64,000 nt of DNA. It comes from Fluviispira multicolorata (GTDB taxonomy: Bacteria > Bdellovibrionota_B > Oligoflexia > Silvanigrellales > Silvanigrellaceae). Positions 1-9,249 of the stretch are shown one piece after another (within the stretch, counting starts at the first letter, position 1; every line of letters starts with the position of its first letter). The position numbers and the translations under genes are program-made. The DNA lies in contig NZ_WFLN01000006.1 in assembly GCF_009208585.1 (NCBI RefSeq), forward strand, positions 310,001 through 374,000, in the 5' to 3' direction. The notes beneath the pieces were generated by a model. The model made no database searches. It saw only the letters and a program-made list of their open reading frames with translations, and was not told where the DNA came from.

Positions 1-569
1 AATGTACCCAGAACTCACATTGATTAAATTTTTAAACATATTAGTATGTTATCTTTCCTTTAAATTAAAGTCTCTTTCAAAACAGAGTTCTTATTTAAAC
101 CATTCCCAAACAAATAGACAATGTTTTTTGATGTTTTATCATTAAACCCATCTCGATATTTTTTTTATTTTATAATTGACGTAAATGTCTGTAACTATAA
201 AACTTTACTATACACATATTCTATAATTAAATTTTCAGTATGACTTATTTCAATAAATTAATTTACAGTTTTAGAATTCTAAACTTGTCCTTCCCTTAAA
301 AGAAAATCAATATGATTCTCATGATAGTCTGAAATCATATCGATTTTTGTCGCCCCTCTTCATGGTGAAAAAAAGTCGACTTGAAATAGGGGTTACGATC
401 ATAATAATATTTTTATAAATAGATTGACTGAAAATAATATAATAATATCGCTATTTAAATTTCTCAAAAATACATTCTTTAACTCACAAAAAATTGAATT
501 TTTCGGAGATCCGTTAAAGTTTTATTTGTCAAATATATTCACAAATAATTATAATTATCGAGGAATTTA
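1..569. other. Gene-free AT-rich start of window with two possible hairpins
   Basis: No convincing coding sequence is seen on either strand. The one distinctive part is about 305-395, less AT-rich than its surroundings. It holds an 8-bp perfect inverted repeat (ATATGATT at 310-317 and AATCATAT at 333-340, 15-nt loop) and a CCCCT (353-357) that could pair with AGGGG (388-392). This could be a leader RNA, a small RNA or chance. Its position upstream of a decayed sensor-kinase gene also fits a leftover control region. Confidence 0.4.
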
Positions 570-3161
570 TTGGAAAAAAATCTTTTATTAAAAAATAAAA
601 TTATTAAAAAATCAAAAGATGAGACGTTTATTATTATATTTGTTTCTATAATTCTTTCCTTAGGTTCATTTACCTTTTATTTATATGAAAAATATATAAT
701 TATTCCAGATAAAATAATTAATTTGACAATACCAAGTTTACTGCACTCTTTTCAAAGAGGTGATGATTTTTCATTGAAAAATAAATTATCCAATTTAGAA
801 AGCAGCGACATCTTTTCTGCAATCTGGTTCGAAAATCAAAATAATTATAGTATCAAATTTGAACCAAAATTTTTACCAGAAATTTTGGTTCAAAATATAA
901 TTTGAAAATAAATAATTATAAATTATATTTGATACATAAAAATAAACTTCATGAAAAAAGAAACACATATATTCATTCAGCTCAAGAAGTAAATATATTT
1001 TCCATTTTAGTTCCCTATATTTTAATATTATTATTTTTAATATTTACCGCGAAAAGAATAATGAATTTACGTTACAAAAATTATAATTATATCATCTCAC
1101 AAGTAAAAGAAGCAGTGATCAAAGGCATAATGTCCTCTGTACGTATACATGCCCATGATATATGAGAACCCTTTTCAAAATTAAAATTATTTTTGAATTT
1201 GCTAGAAACAAATTCAAAAAACAAGAACATTAATAACTTAGTGCCCAATATTAAGGATGATTTACACTATTCAATATCAAAAGTTGATTTTATGCTTAAT
1301 AGTTTTATGTATTTTGGGGACATTAAAAATAATAGTGCAGATTCAATTGATTTCGAGACATTATTATTTCAATTACTTATGGATTTTACTAAATTTTCCT
1401 CAAATATCAAACTTTCATTTCGCTTTAAATTTAATCATAAAAGTAAAATTTATTTTAATAAAATTCAATTAAAAAGAGTAATTATAAATTTATTAATTAA
1501 CGCAATAGAGACAATGAATAACCATGGCGAAATATGGATTGAAACACAAGAATTATCATTAAAGGATCAAAATTTTATCCAAATTACTTTTGGAAATTCT
1601 AACTCCTATATAGAGGATCAATATTTAGATAAATTATTTGAATTAAGTTTTACAATGGGAAAAGAAAACGGAAATAGCATTGGATTATATAGTGTAAAAT
1701 CAATTATAAATTCATTTGGAGGAAATATTAAATGCTTAAGTAGCAAAAACATAGGAACTGAATTCATATTTACTGTCCCTAAAATAAATCAACTTAAAAG
1801 CAATGAATTTAGTTATTTATTACCTAAGAATTCAGTAAATATAATTGAATATAAAAATTTGAAAATGATTAAAAATAACAACACCACTCAAAGTAAGATT
1901 ATTAAATTTATCAATTTAAATTTCAAAAGAATGAGTATACTCATTCTTGAAGATTGTGAAGTATATTTAAAATCAATACAGTCAATTATGTATAAATCAA
2001 TGCAAATATACAAAAGTGATATTTATTTTTACACAGCAAATAACTATCATGATGCTGTAAAAATTTGCGACAAAGAAAATCCACAAATTATAATAACTGA
2101 TATTGACTTAAAAGACATGCTTCATGATGGATTTGAATTTAATAAATATATTAGAAAAAAAAATGATGATACATATATTTTCGTACATACGAATCATATA
2201 TTTTCAGAAGAGCGTTCGTTTGAACTTGGTGTAATTTTATTTAGATATGTGGAAAAATTCACTTAAATACAATAAGATACTTACATATAATAATCCAGAA
2301 AGTCTATTTAATGATATATTTTAAGACAATTCATTTCTTAGCAAAACTGAATGTATAATACTAGATTATTACTTTGATGGTATAAAGAAAAATATCGTAC
2401 AAATGAACTTTATCAGTCTTTTGAGAAGATATGATTATAAGAATCCATGTTTTTTATCCTCAGTAGTTAAGTGCAGTGAGGAAGAGTTATTAGATTTTGA
2501 TGGTTTTATTGAAAAAAAACCTCATACATTTGAAGAAATCAAAAATATTTTCCACAAAAATTTAAGGCGCATCATTATGAAAAAAGTTTTAACTGATGAA
2601 CAAAAAAATTATTATTCTAAGTGAATTACCCATTTCTTGAAAGGGTTTAGAAGTCGCTCACAATATAACCTGTATGATACAGCGCAAATATTAGGCATGT
2701 CAGAATCAAACTATAGAAAATTAGAAATAGATGGCTATCCTGAAGAAAGCAAATTTATGAGTGCAATTAAAACGCTATATGCACTTGGTAGACTCGAAAA
2801 CATGTCACTTCATGAATTCTCGTATTATTTAGAAAATCCAAATACACTTTCATTTTCTGAAATAAAAATCAATAAGACTGAATATGACAGGGCACTTTTT
2901 GGATGGGAAAAGTTATTACTTGAAAATTTTCATAACATTGATATTGACACAAGAACAGAATATATGGCTATTTTTTTATTAAAAAACGATAAAAATAATA
3001 ATCTTGAACGAATAATCAAAATTTCCATTTTGATTAATGAATTTTTTATAAAAAAAATGGGCATGGATAATTTAAAAATTTTCGTTGCTATTATAGATTA
3101 TGTTACAGCAAAAAATAAAGATAATAAGTTTAATATTGAAACATCTAAAAATTATTATTAA
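570..3161 (+). pseudogene. Decayed hybrid sensor histidine kinase (TM-sensor-TM-HisKA-HATPase-REC-REC-HTH)
   Basis: Fragments in two frames read as one ancestral protein. It starts at a TTG (570) behind GAGGA. In order come a membrane segment, a short sensor region and a second membrane segment (FSILVPYILILLFLIF). Then come a histidine box (RIHAHDI then EPFSKLKLFLNLL), an ATPase domain (N-box INLLINAIETM; G box NSIGLYSVKSIINSFGG), a receiver (ILILEDCE, IIITDIDL), a second receiver (IILDYYFDG; FIEKKPHTFEEI) and a C-terminal helix-turn-helix-like part (YDTAQILGMSESNYRKLE). Lesions are a frameshift near 895-905, in-frame TGA 1163-1165 inside the H-box (probably an old CGA Arg), a frameshift near the A5 run at 2253-2257, TAA 2322-2324 (probably old CAA or AAA) and TGA 2622-2624 (probably TGG). 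Five lesions make function very unlikely. Any fragment still translated would lack a complete kinase core. Confidence 0.85.
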
Positions 3162-3186
3162 AAATATTCTCAATCTAATCTATATA

Positions 3187-3642
3187 TTAAATAAATTTTT
3201 TATCCTCTTTTTTAAATTTTGTGTCCATCAATTTTTCCATTTCAATTTCTTTCTGCACTCTCAATTCATTTTCAATTTTTAAATTGAATGTATACTTATC
3301 CAAAGCTTTTAGGCGTAAATATTTAACCATCATAGTATGCTTTTTTATCTCTCTATTTAAAAAATAGAGATTCTCAAAATATTTGCGTTCATATTCGATT
3401 CTTAGAAGCTCTTTTTTTTGAGCATCTCGAATTGCTTCTGCATTAAAAAGCATATCCATAATTATTTTCTTTAGAGCTTCTTTATCAAGATATTTCTCTT
3501 TTAATCTTTCTTGATTTCGCACCTCAGTCAAATTATCAAAATGTCTAACATCTCGACGCCCTCGTGCCATAGCATATTGATGTTGTAATTCTGCAAATCT
3601 TTCCCAAGTGTAAGAAAGAGGAGAAAAGACATTTACCCTCAT
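3187..3642 (-). CDS. Hypothetical charged coiled-coil protein, 151 aa
   Basis: I do not recognise the family. The start ATG at 3642 has a strong ribosome site (GGAGGTG, 7 nt away), and the frame is open for 151 codons, so it is likely a real gene. The product is rich in Lys, Glu and Arg, mostly helical in appearance, with long heptad-like stretches from about residue 40 to the end, and has no signal peptide or membrane segment. Size and helical character resemble FliJ-type export chaperones, but no other flagellar or secretion gene is in the window, so this is only a thought. It lies convergent to the decayed sensor-kinase gene. Confidence 0.6.
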   Translation of the reverse strand: MRVNVFSPLSYTWERFAELQHQYAMARGRRDVRHFDNLTEVRNQERLKEKYLDKEALKKIIMDMLFNAEAIRDAQKKELLRIEYERKYFENLYFLNREIKKHTMMVKYLRLKALDKYTFNLKIENELRVQKEIEMEKLMDTKFKKEDKKFI

Positions 3643-3808
3643 AAATTACACCTCCAATTATAAATCGGATATTTTTTAATATAAACTTAAATTTTAGGTT
3701 AAATCCTTTATTATTAATATATTATAATTAAATATAACTAGTTTTTTGCAAAAAAACTCATATTAATTTTTATTAATCATCGTATATCTATGGGAAATCA
3801 CATAAATA

Positions 3809-3831
3809 TATAAAAGGTCTTTGCTTTTATA
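3809..3831 (+). other. Hairpin in the leader of the SurA-like gene
   Basis: TATAAAAG (3809-3816) and CTTTTATA (3824-3831) form a perfect 8-bp stem with a 7-nt loop, about 80 nt upstream of the preferred start of the SurA-like lipoprotein gene. There is no T tract after it, so it is not a classic terminator. It could stabilise the leader or be chance in AT-rich DNA. Confidence 0.25.
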
Positions 3832-3913
3832 AATATAATGATTTATGAAAATCTTCTTGACCAAGCAATTTAACCCTAACTTTGGCAAGGCAGGTCTGGA
3901 GAGTAATATTACA

Positions 3914-4969
3914 ATGAAAAAATTTATTTTTCTTGCGTTTTTAGGTTCAACTCATTTATTAAACTCATGTATTTCAAGCAATAACATGAACCAAAGTCTA
4001 GAAACAAATGAGCCCATTATTACCTTAGCCCCAAACACTCCATTTGATTCAAATACCATTGATGGAATTCTTGCCACCGTTGGAGATCAAGTCATTTTAT
4101 TTAGCGATTTTCAACAAGCAATACAAGTTGCTACCCAAGGCCAAAGCAACGTTCTTCCTAGCGGCCAAATTGTGGGAGGTAGCTTGACACCCGCTCAGGC
4201 TAATCAAGTGCTTGATGGCCTTATAAACCAGAAAGTTCTTCAAGTTAAGGCTGTGGAACTTGGCTTTGACATTTCTGAAGATGAACTTGAAAGCCGTATT
4301 CAAGAATTTCTTAAACAGAGAGGACTCACTGAAAGCAGTTTACAAAGTCAGTTATCCCAAATGGGCAGAAGCGTTGATGATTATAGAAGTGAATTTAAAA
4401 ATGAGCTCTTAAAACAGCAAGTTATTGGTCGAATCATCAGTCCTCAAGTGACTGTAACAGATGATGAAATTAATAATTTTTATCTTCAGCAGACTGGCAG
4501 CGTGAAACAGGTGAGCACAGTGAAATTAAGAAGCTTACTTCTTAAAATTCCTGAAAATCTATCATCGAATCCTAACAGTTTCAGACCAATCCAAGATATT
4601 GAAAAAGGAATTAGCGCTGGAGAAGATTTTACAGATCTTGTCAAAAAATACTCAATGGCATCCGATGCAACTGAAACAGAAGGATTACTTCCTCCGCGTT
4701 CACTCTCAGAACTTCCTCCTGTTCTCAGAGAAAAACTATCTAATTTAAAAATAAATCAAGTCGTTGGCCCCATATATATCGGTAGTTCAGCTTTTTTCTT
4801 CCAATATCTTGGCGCTAATTTTTCTACAGGAAGTGATTTAGAAAAGAATTATGGTAATTGGAAAGCAAAACTACAAGAAATTAAATTCACTGAAAGACTT
4901 GGTGAATATTTAAACGCTGAAAGATCAAAATTAAGAGCAAATGTTCGTCCATTTGTTTTAGCAAAGTAA
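3914..4969 (+). CDS. SurA-like peptidyl-prolyl isomerase/chaperone lipoprotein
   Basis: The product fits the SurA/PrsA family, which helps outer-membrane proteins fold in the periplasm. I prefer the ATG at 3914, preceded by GGAGAG, because it opens directly into a lipoprotein signal (MKKFIFLAFLGSTHLLNSC) with Cys as the lipidated residue; an upstream ATG at 3845 has no ribosome site and would bury that signal. A SurA N-terminal domain follows, with ATVGDQVILFSDFQQA and LDGLINQKVLQVKAVELG, then helical repeats. A single parvulin-type region is seen near the C-terminus (GEDFTDLVKKYSMASDATETEG). E. coli SurA has two parvulin domains, so this is a shorter one-domain form anchored as a lipoprotein. 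It stands alone, ahead of a flavoprotein gene. Confidence 0.8.
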   Translation: MKKFIFLAFLGSTHLLNSCISSNNMNQSLETNEPIITLAPNTPFDSNTIDGILATVGDQVILFSDFQQAIQVATQGQSNVLPSGQIVGGSLTPAQANQVLDGLINQKVLQVKAVELGFDISEDELESRIQEFLKQRGLTESSLQSQLSQMGRSVDDYRSEFKNELLKQQVIGRIISPQVTVTDDEINNFYLQQTGSVKQVSTVKLRSLLLKIPENLSSNPNSFRPIQDIEKGISAGEDFTDLVKKYSMASDATETEGLLPPRSLSELPPVLREKLSNLKINQVVGPIYIGSSAFFFQYLGANFSTGSDLEKNYGNWKAKLQEIKFTERLGEYLNAERSKLRANVRPFVLAK

Positions 4970-5155
4970 CTTATATTAATTTACAATTTTAAAAAAATAA
5001 CTTAATAAAAAATCAATAATTTTATTTTTCCATAATTGAAATCAATTTTTTGATATTTAGATTCAATCAAATCTCTTTTTTGTTCAATTCGAGTTACCTT
5101 AGTGATAGCATCAAATAATATTTGTACTTTTCCTTTATCTTTAAGGAATAAGATT

Positions 5156-6721
5156 GTGGATACAGAATCTTCAGAAGAAGTGGACAATTTAGTTATTGGG
5201 CTTGGAGCTGCAGGAATAGCAACTTCAAAACTATTAAGTTTGAGTAATCCAAATGAAATAAACCTTGCGATAGACCATCACTTTGAACCAGGAGGATGCG
5301 CAGGTTATTTTGCAAGAGGTCACCCGAGGAGACTTTTTGATGTGGGCGCAACTCAATTGATAGAAGTTGAAAAAAATGGCTTACAGTATAAATTGTTTAA
5401 TTTAGGAGAACTTCATCCAGAGAATACACTTAAAAGCAACAAAATTGATTATATATCATTTCATTTGACAGAATATAATTTAAAATTAATTTTAAATTCA
5501 AATGGAGAAATTAAAGTAACAGAAGGAATCATTGATGAAAATGAGTTAAAAAATTTAATTAAGTTTTTTAGATTTACAAATAAAAACTCAAAGTATCTTT
5601 GGGGCTTATTGAAAAGAATACCAAAATTTCCGATGATTACAAAAAGGGAGATATTTGAAAATATTTCAATGTTTTTAACTCTAAATATAGCCGCTCAAAT
5701 TAAGATAATTTTAACTATTTTCTTAAAAACATCAACTATTGTTTCATTATTCAAGATAAAGAAAGAGAACATAATTTCCCATAAAATTATTAATTCCTTA
5801 CTAATGGATACTGCGCAAACCGATATGTATAACACTCCTTGGATTGTCGGCTGTATGGGATTAAGTATTTTAAACAAAGGAATTTATAGATTAGATGGAG
5901 GGATGAGAAGTTATTTTAAATCAATGTCAAGCCAAATATCTAAAAGAAAAATGAAAATTATGTATGCACAAGAGGTAAAAGAAATTACTCATTTTGATGA
6001 TGGATATTTTATAAAAACTTTAGATAGAAATAAAAATCAAAAAAATTATGTTGTAAAAGACAATTTATTTATAAACTCTTCTGTGTGGAATGTTATAAAT
6101 TTATTTAAAGAAGATCCTTTTTTATATAATCATAAAACATTCAAGAAATGGAAAGAAAAAAGTTCTCACGCTAGAGGCTGGGGAGCTCTTGCAATTTATG
6201 GATATTTTAATGATGATTTAGCATATCCAAAAGAACCATGGTATCATCAAATCTTTCCATTAAAAAATGAAGAAACAGAAATTAATTCCCCTTTATATTT
6301 GTCTATCTATCAAAAAGAAAATGAGTCAAATATTAGATGTTTCACTGCAACAATTCATATTGAAATTGATTCCTATAAAAGCAATTTAAAAGAAAAATAT
6401 TTAGATCAATTAAAAAAGCGCATTGAAAATTCAATAAATCTTGAAATTGTGAATTGTGAATTAGCAACCCCTATAACATTCGAAAAATATACTCTCAGGA
6501 ATAAAGGTCAAGTTGGAGGCCTCATTGCAAACTTTAATAATTTCTTATTTAGACCAACTCCATCAAATATTGAACACTATAATAATAAGTCTAAACTCTA
6601 TTTAATTGGTGATTGTGTTTTTCCAGGTCAAGGGGTTATTTCATCAACAGTCAGTGGAATAATAGCTTGGGAAAGAGCCACGGGACATAAATTTAGTCGC
6701 TTTTTAAAGGGATTATACTAA
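5156..6721 (+). CDS. FAD-dependent oxidoreductase, carotenoid isomerase/phytoene desaturase-like
   Basis: This is a flavin-dependent amine-oxidase-fold enzyme. The N-terminal dinucleotide-binding motif is NLVIGLGAAGIATSKLL, followed by a short helix and an acidic residue, then HFEPGGCAGYFARG, the PGG region typical of the CrtI/CrtISO/retinol-saturase group. Near the C-terminus, LYLIGDCVFPGQGVIS is the second FAD-contacting motif. About 521 residues is normal for the group. I chose GTG at 5156 because AAGGA lies 8 nt upstream; a GTG at 5102 is also open but has no ribosome site. Substrates in this group are carotenoids, retinoids or related lipids, and the exact one cannot be read from sequence. 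No other carotenoid gene is nearby. Confidence 0.75.
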   Translation: MDTESSEEVDNLVIGLGAAGIATSKLLSLSNPNEINLAIDHHFEPGGCAGYFARGHPRRLFDVGATQLIEVEKNGLQYKLFNLGELHPENTLKSNKIDYISFHLTEYNLKLILNSNGEIKVTEGIIDENELKNLIKFFRFTNKNSKYLWGLLKRIPKFPMITKREIFENISMFLTLNIAAQIKIILTIFLKTSTIVSLFKIKKENIISHKIINSLLMDTAQTDMYNTPWIVGCMGLSILNKGIYRLDGGMRSYFKSMSSQISKRKMKIMYAQEVKEITHFDDGYFIKTLDRNKNQKNYVVKDNLFINSSVWNVINLFKEDPFLYNHKTFKKWKEKSSHARGWGALAIYGYFNDDLAYPKEPWYHQIFPLKNEETEINSPLYLSIYQKENESNIRCFTATIHIEIDSYKSNLKEKYLDQLKKRIENSINLEIVNCELATPITFEKYTLRNKGQVGGLIANFNNFLFRPTPSNIEHYNNKSKLYLIGDCVFPGQGVISSTVSGIIAWERATGHKFSRFLKGLY

Positions 6722-6911
6722 TAATTAATATTATAAAATAAATATAAATAAACCATAAATGTATGCTAAATATTTTTTTAAAATCAATTGATTTTTATAT
6801 TTTTTTGGCTATAGTTTATTTATTATTCTAGTATTCTATCACTAAAGAACATTTTTAAAATTTTTCAAATACTTTAAATTCTCGAAATTGTTATTAAAAT
6901 AATTAAATATG

Positions 6912-6934
6912 AAAGGAGGAAAATTTCATTGTAA
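6912..6934 (+). promoter_or_regulatory. Strong Shine-Dalgarno facing a start-stop (TTG-TAA) in a protease leader
   Basis: AAAGGAGG (6912-6919) is a near-perfect ribosome-binding site. Nine bases later is TTG (6929-6931) followed at once by TAA (6932-6934), so a ribosome starting there would stop immediately. The protease gene has its own site AAGGAG just before ATG 6976. The upstream site may hold ribosomes in the leader, or may be a relic of a lost start. Confidence 0.35.
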
Positions 6935-6975
6935 ATTTCTGCCACACAAACTCACATTATTGCAAGGAGAAACCT

Positions 6976-7968
6976 ATGTTTCGTAAAATAAATTCATGCT
7001 TTATTTTTACAGTTTTCTTTTTCATGTGTTTAAGTTCTTATGGTCAGGAAAATAATTCAGCATTTGTAACAATTGATGGTACACAAGAGTTTGAAATAAG
7101 AGTTGATAAAGAAGTTATAATTAACAATGATTCAATTGAAATTATTCCTGAAGAAATATTAAAGTTTAGGTTCCTTAAAATTAAACCTACACATGCAATG
7201 TTAGAACAAAATAGAATTGCAAATCTTGAAATAGAGAAAATGGGTGAAAATGATTATAGGGATGGAATTATTCCTTTTTCAGAATCACAAGGAGCCATTG
7301 ATTTAAGCATGAACCAAGTTCCAGTTTTAAATCAAGGAGCAGATGGTACATGCGTAACTTTTGCAGTCACTGCAGCACTTGATGCTAAAGATAAGCTTGG
7401 AGATTACATAGATCAGCAGTGCGCTCTTGCATTAGCTCGTGGTTTAAATATGAATTTATGGAATGGAACGTTTGCAAAAATTGTTTTAAATATGATCTGG
7501 AAAAATGGATATATTAAAAAAGGAAGCTGCTTTGGCTCAACTTATCCGAATAGTCGACAGGTTGTGAATCCACAGAAGTATAGAGATATGAGTGATAAAA
7601 GATATTCTGAAAATATGACTTGGTATTATGAAAAAAGAGGAAATATTGAAGCACTCAAAAATGCGATTGATAGAGGTTACAGAGTCTTACTAGGAATAGA
7701 TATACCACAACTCAATGGTTTTAATGTTAAAATCAATGGAAAAAATTATAATGGTGGATTATGGGCATGCCAACAAGGTAACTCACGTAATTATTGTTCA
7801 ATGAGTGGAATTGGTCACGAAGTTTTAGCATATGGTTATGATGACAAACAAAAGTTGATTAAAATTCGAAATTCTTGGGGGCAACGATTGGGCGAGTCCG
7901 GAGATTTTTATATGACTTACAATTTCTTAAATGCCATGACTTGGGATCAAATTACTTTACTCAATTAA
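6976..7968 (+). CDS. Secreted papain-like (C1 family) cysteine protease
   Basis: A signal peptide (MFRKINSCFIFTVFFFMCLSSYGQ) sends the product out of the cytoplasm. After a region of roughly 100 residues that may act as a propeptide, the papain-fold core begins. NQGADGTCVTFAV matches the oxyanion-hole Gln and nucleophile Cys region, QQCALA matches the conserved segment after it, GHEVLAYGYDD supplies the catalytic His, and IRNSWGQRLGESGDFYM supplies the Asn and following loop. All three catalytic positions are therefore present in the right order. The start ATG has AAGGAG at good distance. Papain-like enzymes are less common in bacteria than in eukaryotes and often act on host or prey proteins, but the target here is unknown. 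The gene is monocistronic. Confidence 0.8.
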   Translation: MFRKINSCFIFTVFFFMCLSSYGQENNSAFVTIDGTQEFEIRVDKEVIINNDSIEIIPEEILKFRFLKIKPTHAMLEQNRIANLEIEKMGENDYRDGIIPFSESQGAIDLSMNQVPVLNQGADGTCVTFAVTAALDAKDKLGDYIDQQCALALARGLNMNLWNGTFAKIVLNMIWKNGYIKKGSCFGSTYPNSRQVVNPQKYRDMSDKRYSENMTWYYEKRGNIEALKNAIDRGYRVLLGIDIPQLNGFNVKINGKNYNGGLWACQQGNSRNYCSMSGIGHEVLAYGYDDKQKLIKIRNSWGQRLGESGDFYMTYNFLNAMTWDQITLLN

Positions 7969-8000
7969 GCTTTAAATTTAGATATGAGATTTAGATATAT

Positions 8001-9125
8001 TTAACCTGCTTTTCTATCTGAGTATTTTGATTCTGAATCATTATTCTCAGAGTGCCTTTGCATTGTATTTAAACTATTGGAATCATCATGCTCATTGTTT
8101 TCAATATCCACATTCACTCTTCCAATTAGCTGAATTTCTTTAATTTCTCTCATAAGAGAGCTAATTGGAAAATTGAGTGAATTAGCAATGAACAAACTTT
8201 TTTCCAAATAATTTAAAGACATTTTTTTCAAATCTTCATCAAAATCTTTTTCAATTATTTTTCTTAAAATATGGCCTAATAGATAGTAATAGTCATAATT
8301 GTGCGAATAAAACTTATCATTGTTTCTTACTAATAGATTCAATGCTGCTGGGAGATTATCGACTTCTTCATAGCATTGAGCCAATGCTAATATTGCATTT
8401 ATATTGTTTGGATTGTCGCGAAGAAGCTGATTTAACATTCGCATTGCTTCAGGCCAATTTTTCTCATCAATTGCAATTAAACTTGATACAATATAAGGTT
8501 CTTGTGCAAAGGGATACCTTAAATGCATTGCATTGTAAGTCCAAGACATTTCATTTTCTTTATCTTTCTGCGAAAGACATCTTAAATAATTTCTCCAACT
8601 AAAATAGCTCGCATTTTTTTCAAGACACGTTTTTTTCAGTAGATTAAAACCTTTAGATACTTCATTTTTATCATTTTGGTTTACTAAATACAGACCACAA
8701 GCTTCAAAAGCAAATCTATTGTGCACATCTTTATTTTTCCTCAGATAATTGAAAATCTTTAAACATGTTTTTTGACATCCAGCAAAGTGAAAAGAAATCA
8801 ATGCAAGAGCGATAAACACTGGATGTAAATGACGCATTCTAACCAAATGCGTGCCTAATTCAATTAAAGATTTACTATCAAAGGTTTCATTTAAAGCACA
8901 CATCCAAATATGATAAAAATCAGCTCTATCATAGTTTTTGCTTAAGTGTAAAACAGCTCTAGATGATAAATTAATCACAACTTCCCATTCTTCTTTAGCT
9001 GCATACACTTCTAAGAGTTTCTTTAAACTTGTACAAGATTTTGCAGATGGGTTAATTTCTCTCCAAAAAGAGTTTGATTCCGTTTCTAAATGGAAAGTAT
9101 TATAATTTGAGTAATTTTTCTGCAT
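8001..9125 (-). CDS. TPR-repeat protein, 374 aa
   Basis: The protein is mostly alpha-helical with tetratricopeptide-type repeats. The clearest are about residues 215-275 (WPEAMRMLNQLLRDNPNNIN, then ILALAQCYEEVDNLPAALNL), and weaker repeats lie before them (EEWEVVINLSSRAVLHLSKN). There is no signal peptide, membrane segment or catalytic motif, so a scaffold or binding role in the cytoplasm is likely. The last 40 residues are polar, rich in Asn, Asp and Ser, and probably disordered. GGAGGG lies just before the ATG at 9125. It follows the UvrA-like gene on the same strand after a 124-nt gap, so co-transcription is possible but not shown. Confidence 0.65.
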   Translation of the reverse strand: MQKNYSNYNTFHLETESNSFWREINPSAKSCTSLKKLLEVYAAKEEWEVVINLSSRAVLHLSKNYDRADFYHIWMCALNETFDSKSLIELGTHLVRMRHLHPVFIALALISFHFAGCQKTCLKIFNYLRKNKDVHNRFAFEACGLYLVNQNDKNEVSKGFNLLKKTCLEKNASYFSWRNYLRCLSQKDKENEMSWTYNAMHLRYPFAQEPYIVSSLIAIDEKNWPEAMRMLNQLLRDNPNNINAILALAQCYEEVDNLPAALNLLVRNNDKFYSHNYDYYYLLGHILRKIIEKDFDEDLKKMSLNYLEKSLFIANSLNFPISSLMREIKEIQLIGRVNVDIENNEHDDSNSLNTMQRHSENNDSESKYSDRKAG

Positions 9126-9249
9126 AAACCCTCCAGAAAATCTTTTAATGATTTACTTAAAATATTTTCGGTGGCTTATTTATTTTTTTTAATTTAATAG
9201 CAGTAAAAAAATGCAACAATGAAAATAATTCTAGGCAATACTTTCTAAT

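Noticed and set aside
1163..1165. In-frame TGA in the kinase H-box read as recoding (selenocysteine or stop reassignment)
   Set aside because: TGA ends several intact genes here (for example murD and the ABC ATPase), and the same kinase gene also has TAA, another TGA and two frameshifts, so decay explains it better.
6909..6986. A 25-codon ATG frame overlapping the protease start
   Set aside because: Its ATG has no ribosome site (the AAAGGAGG lies inside it) and the product has no recognisable feature.
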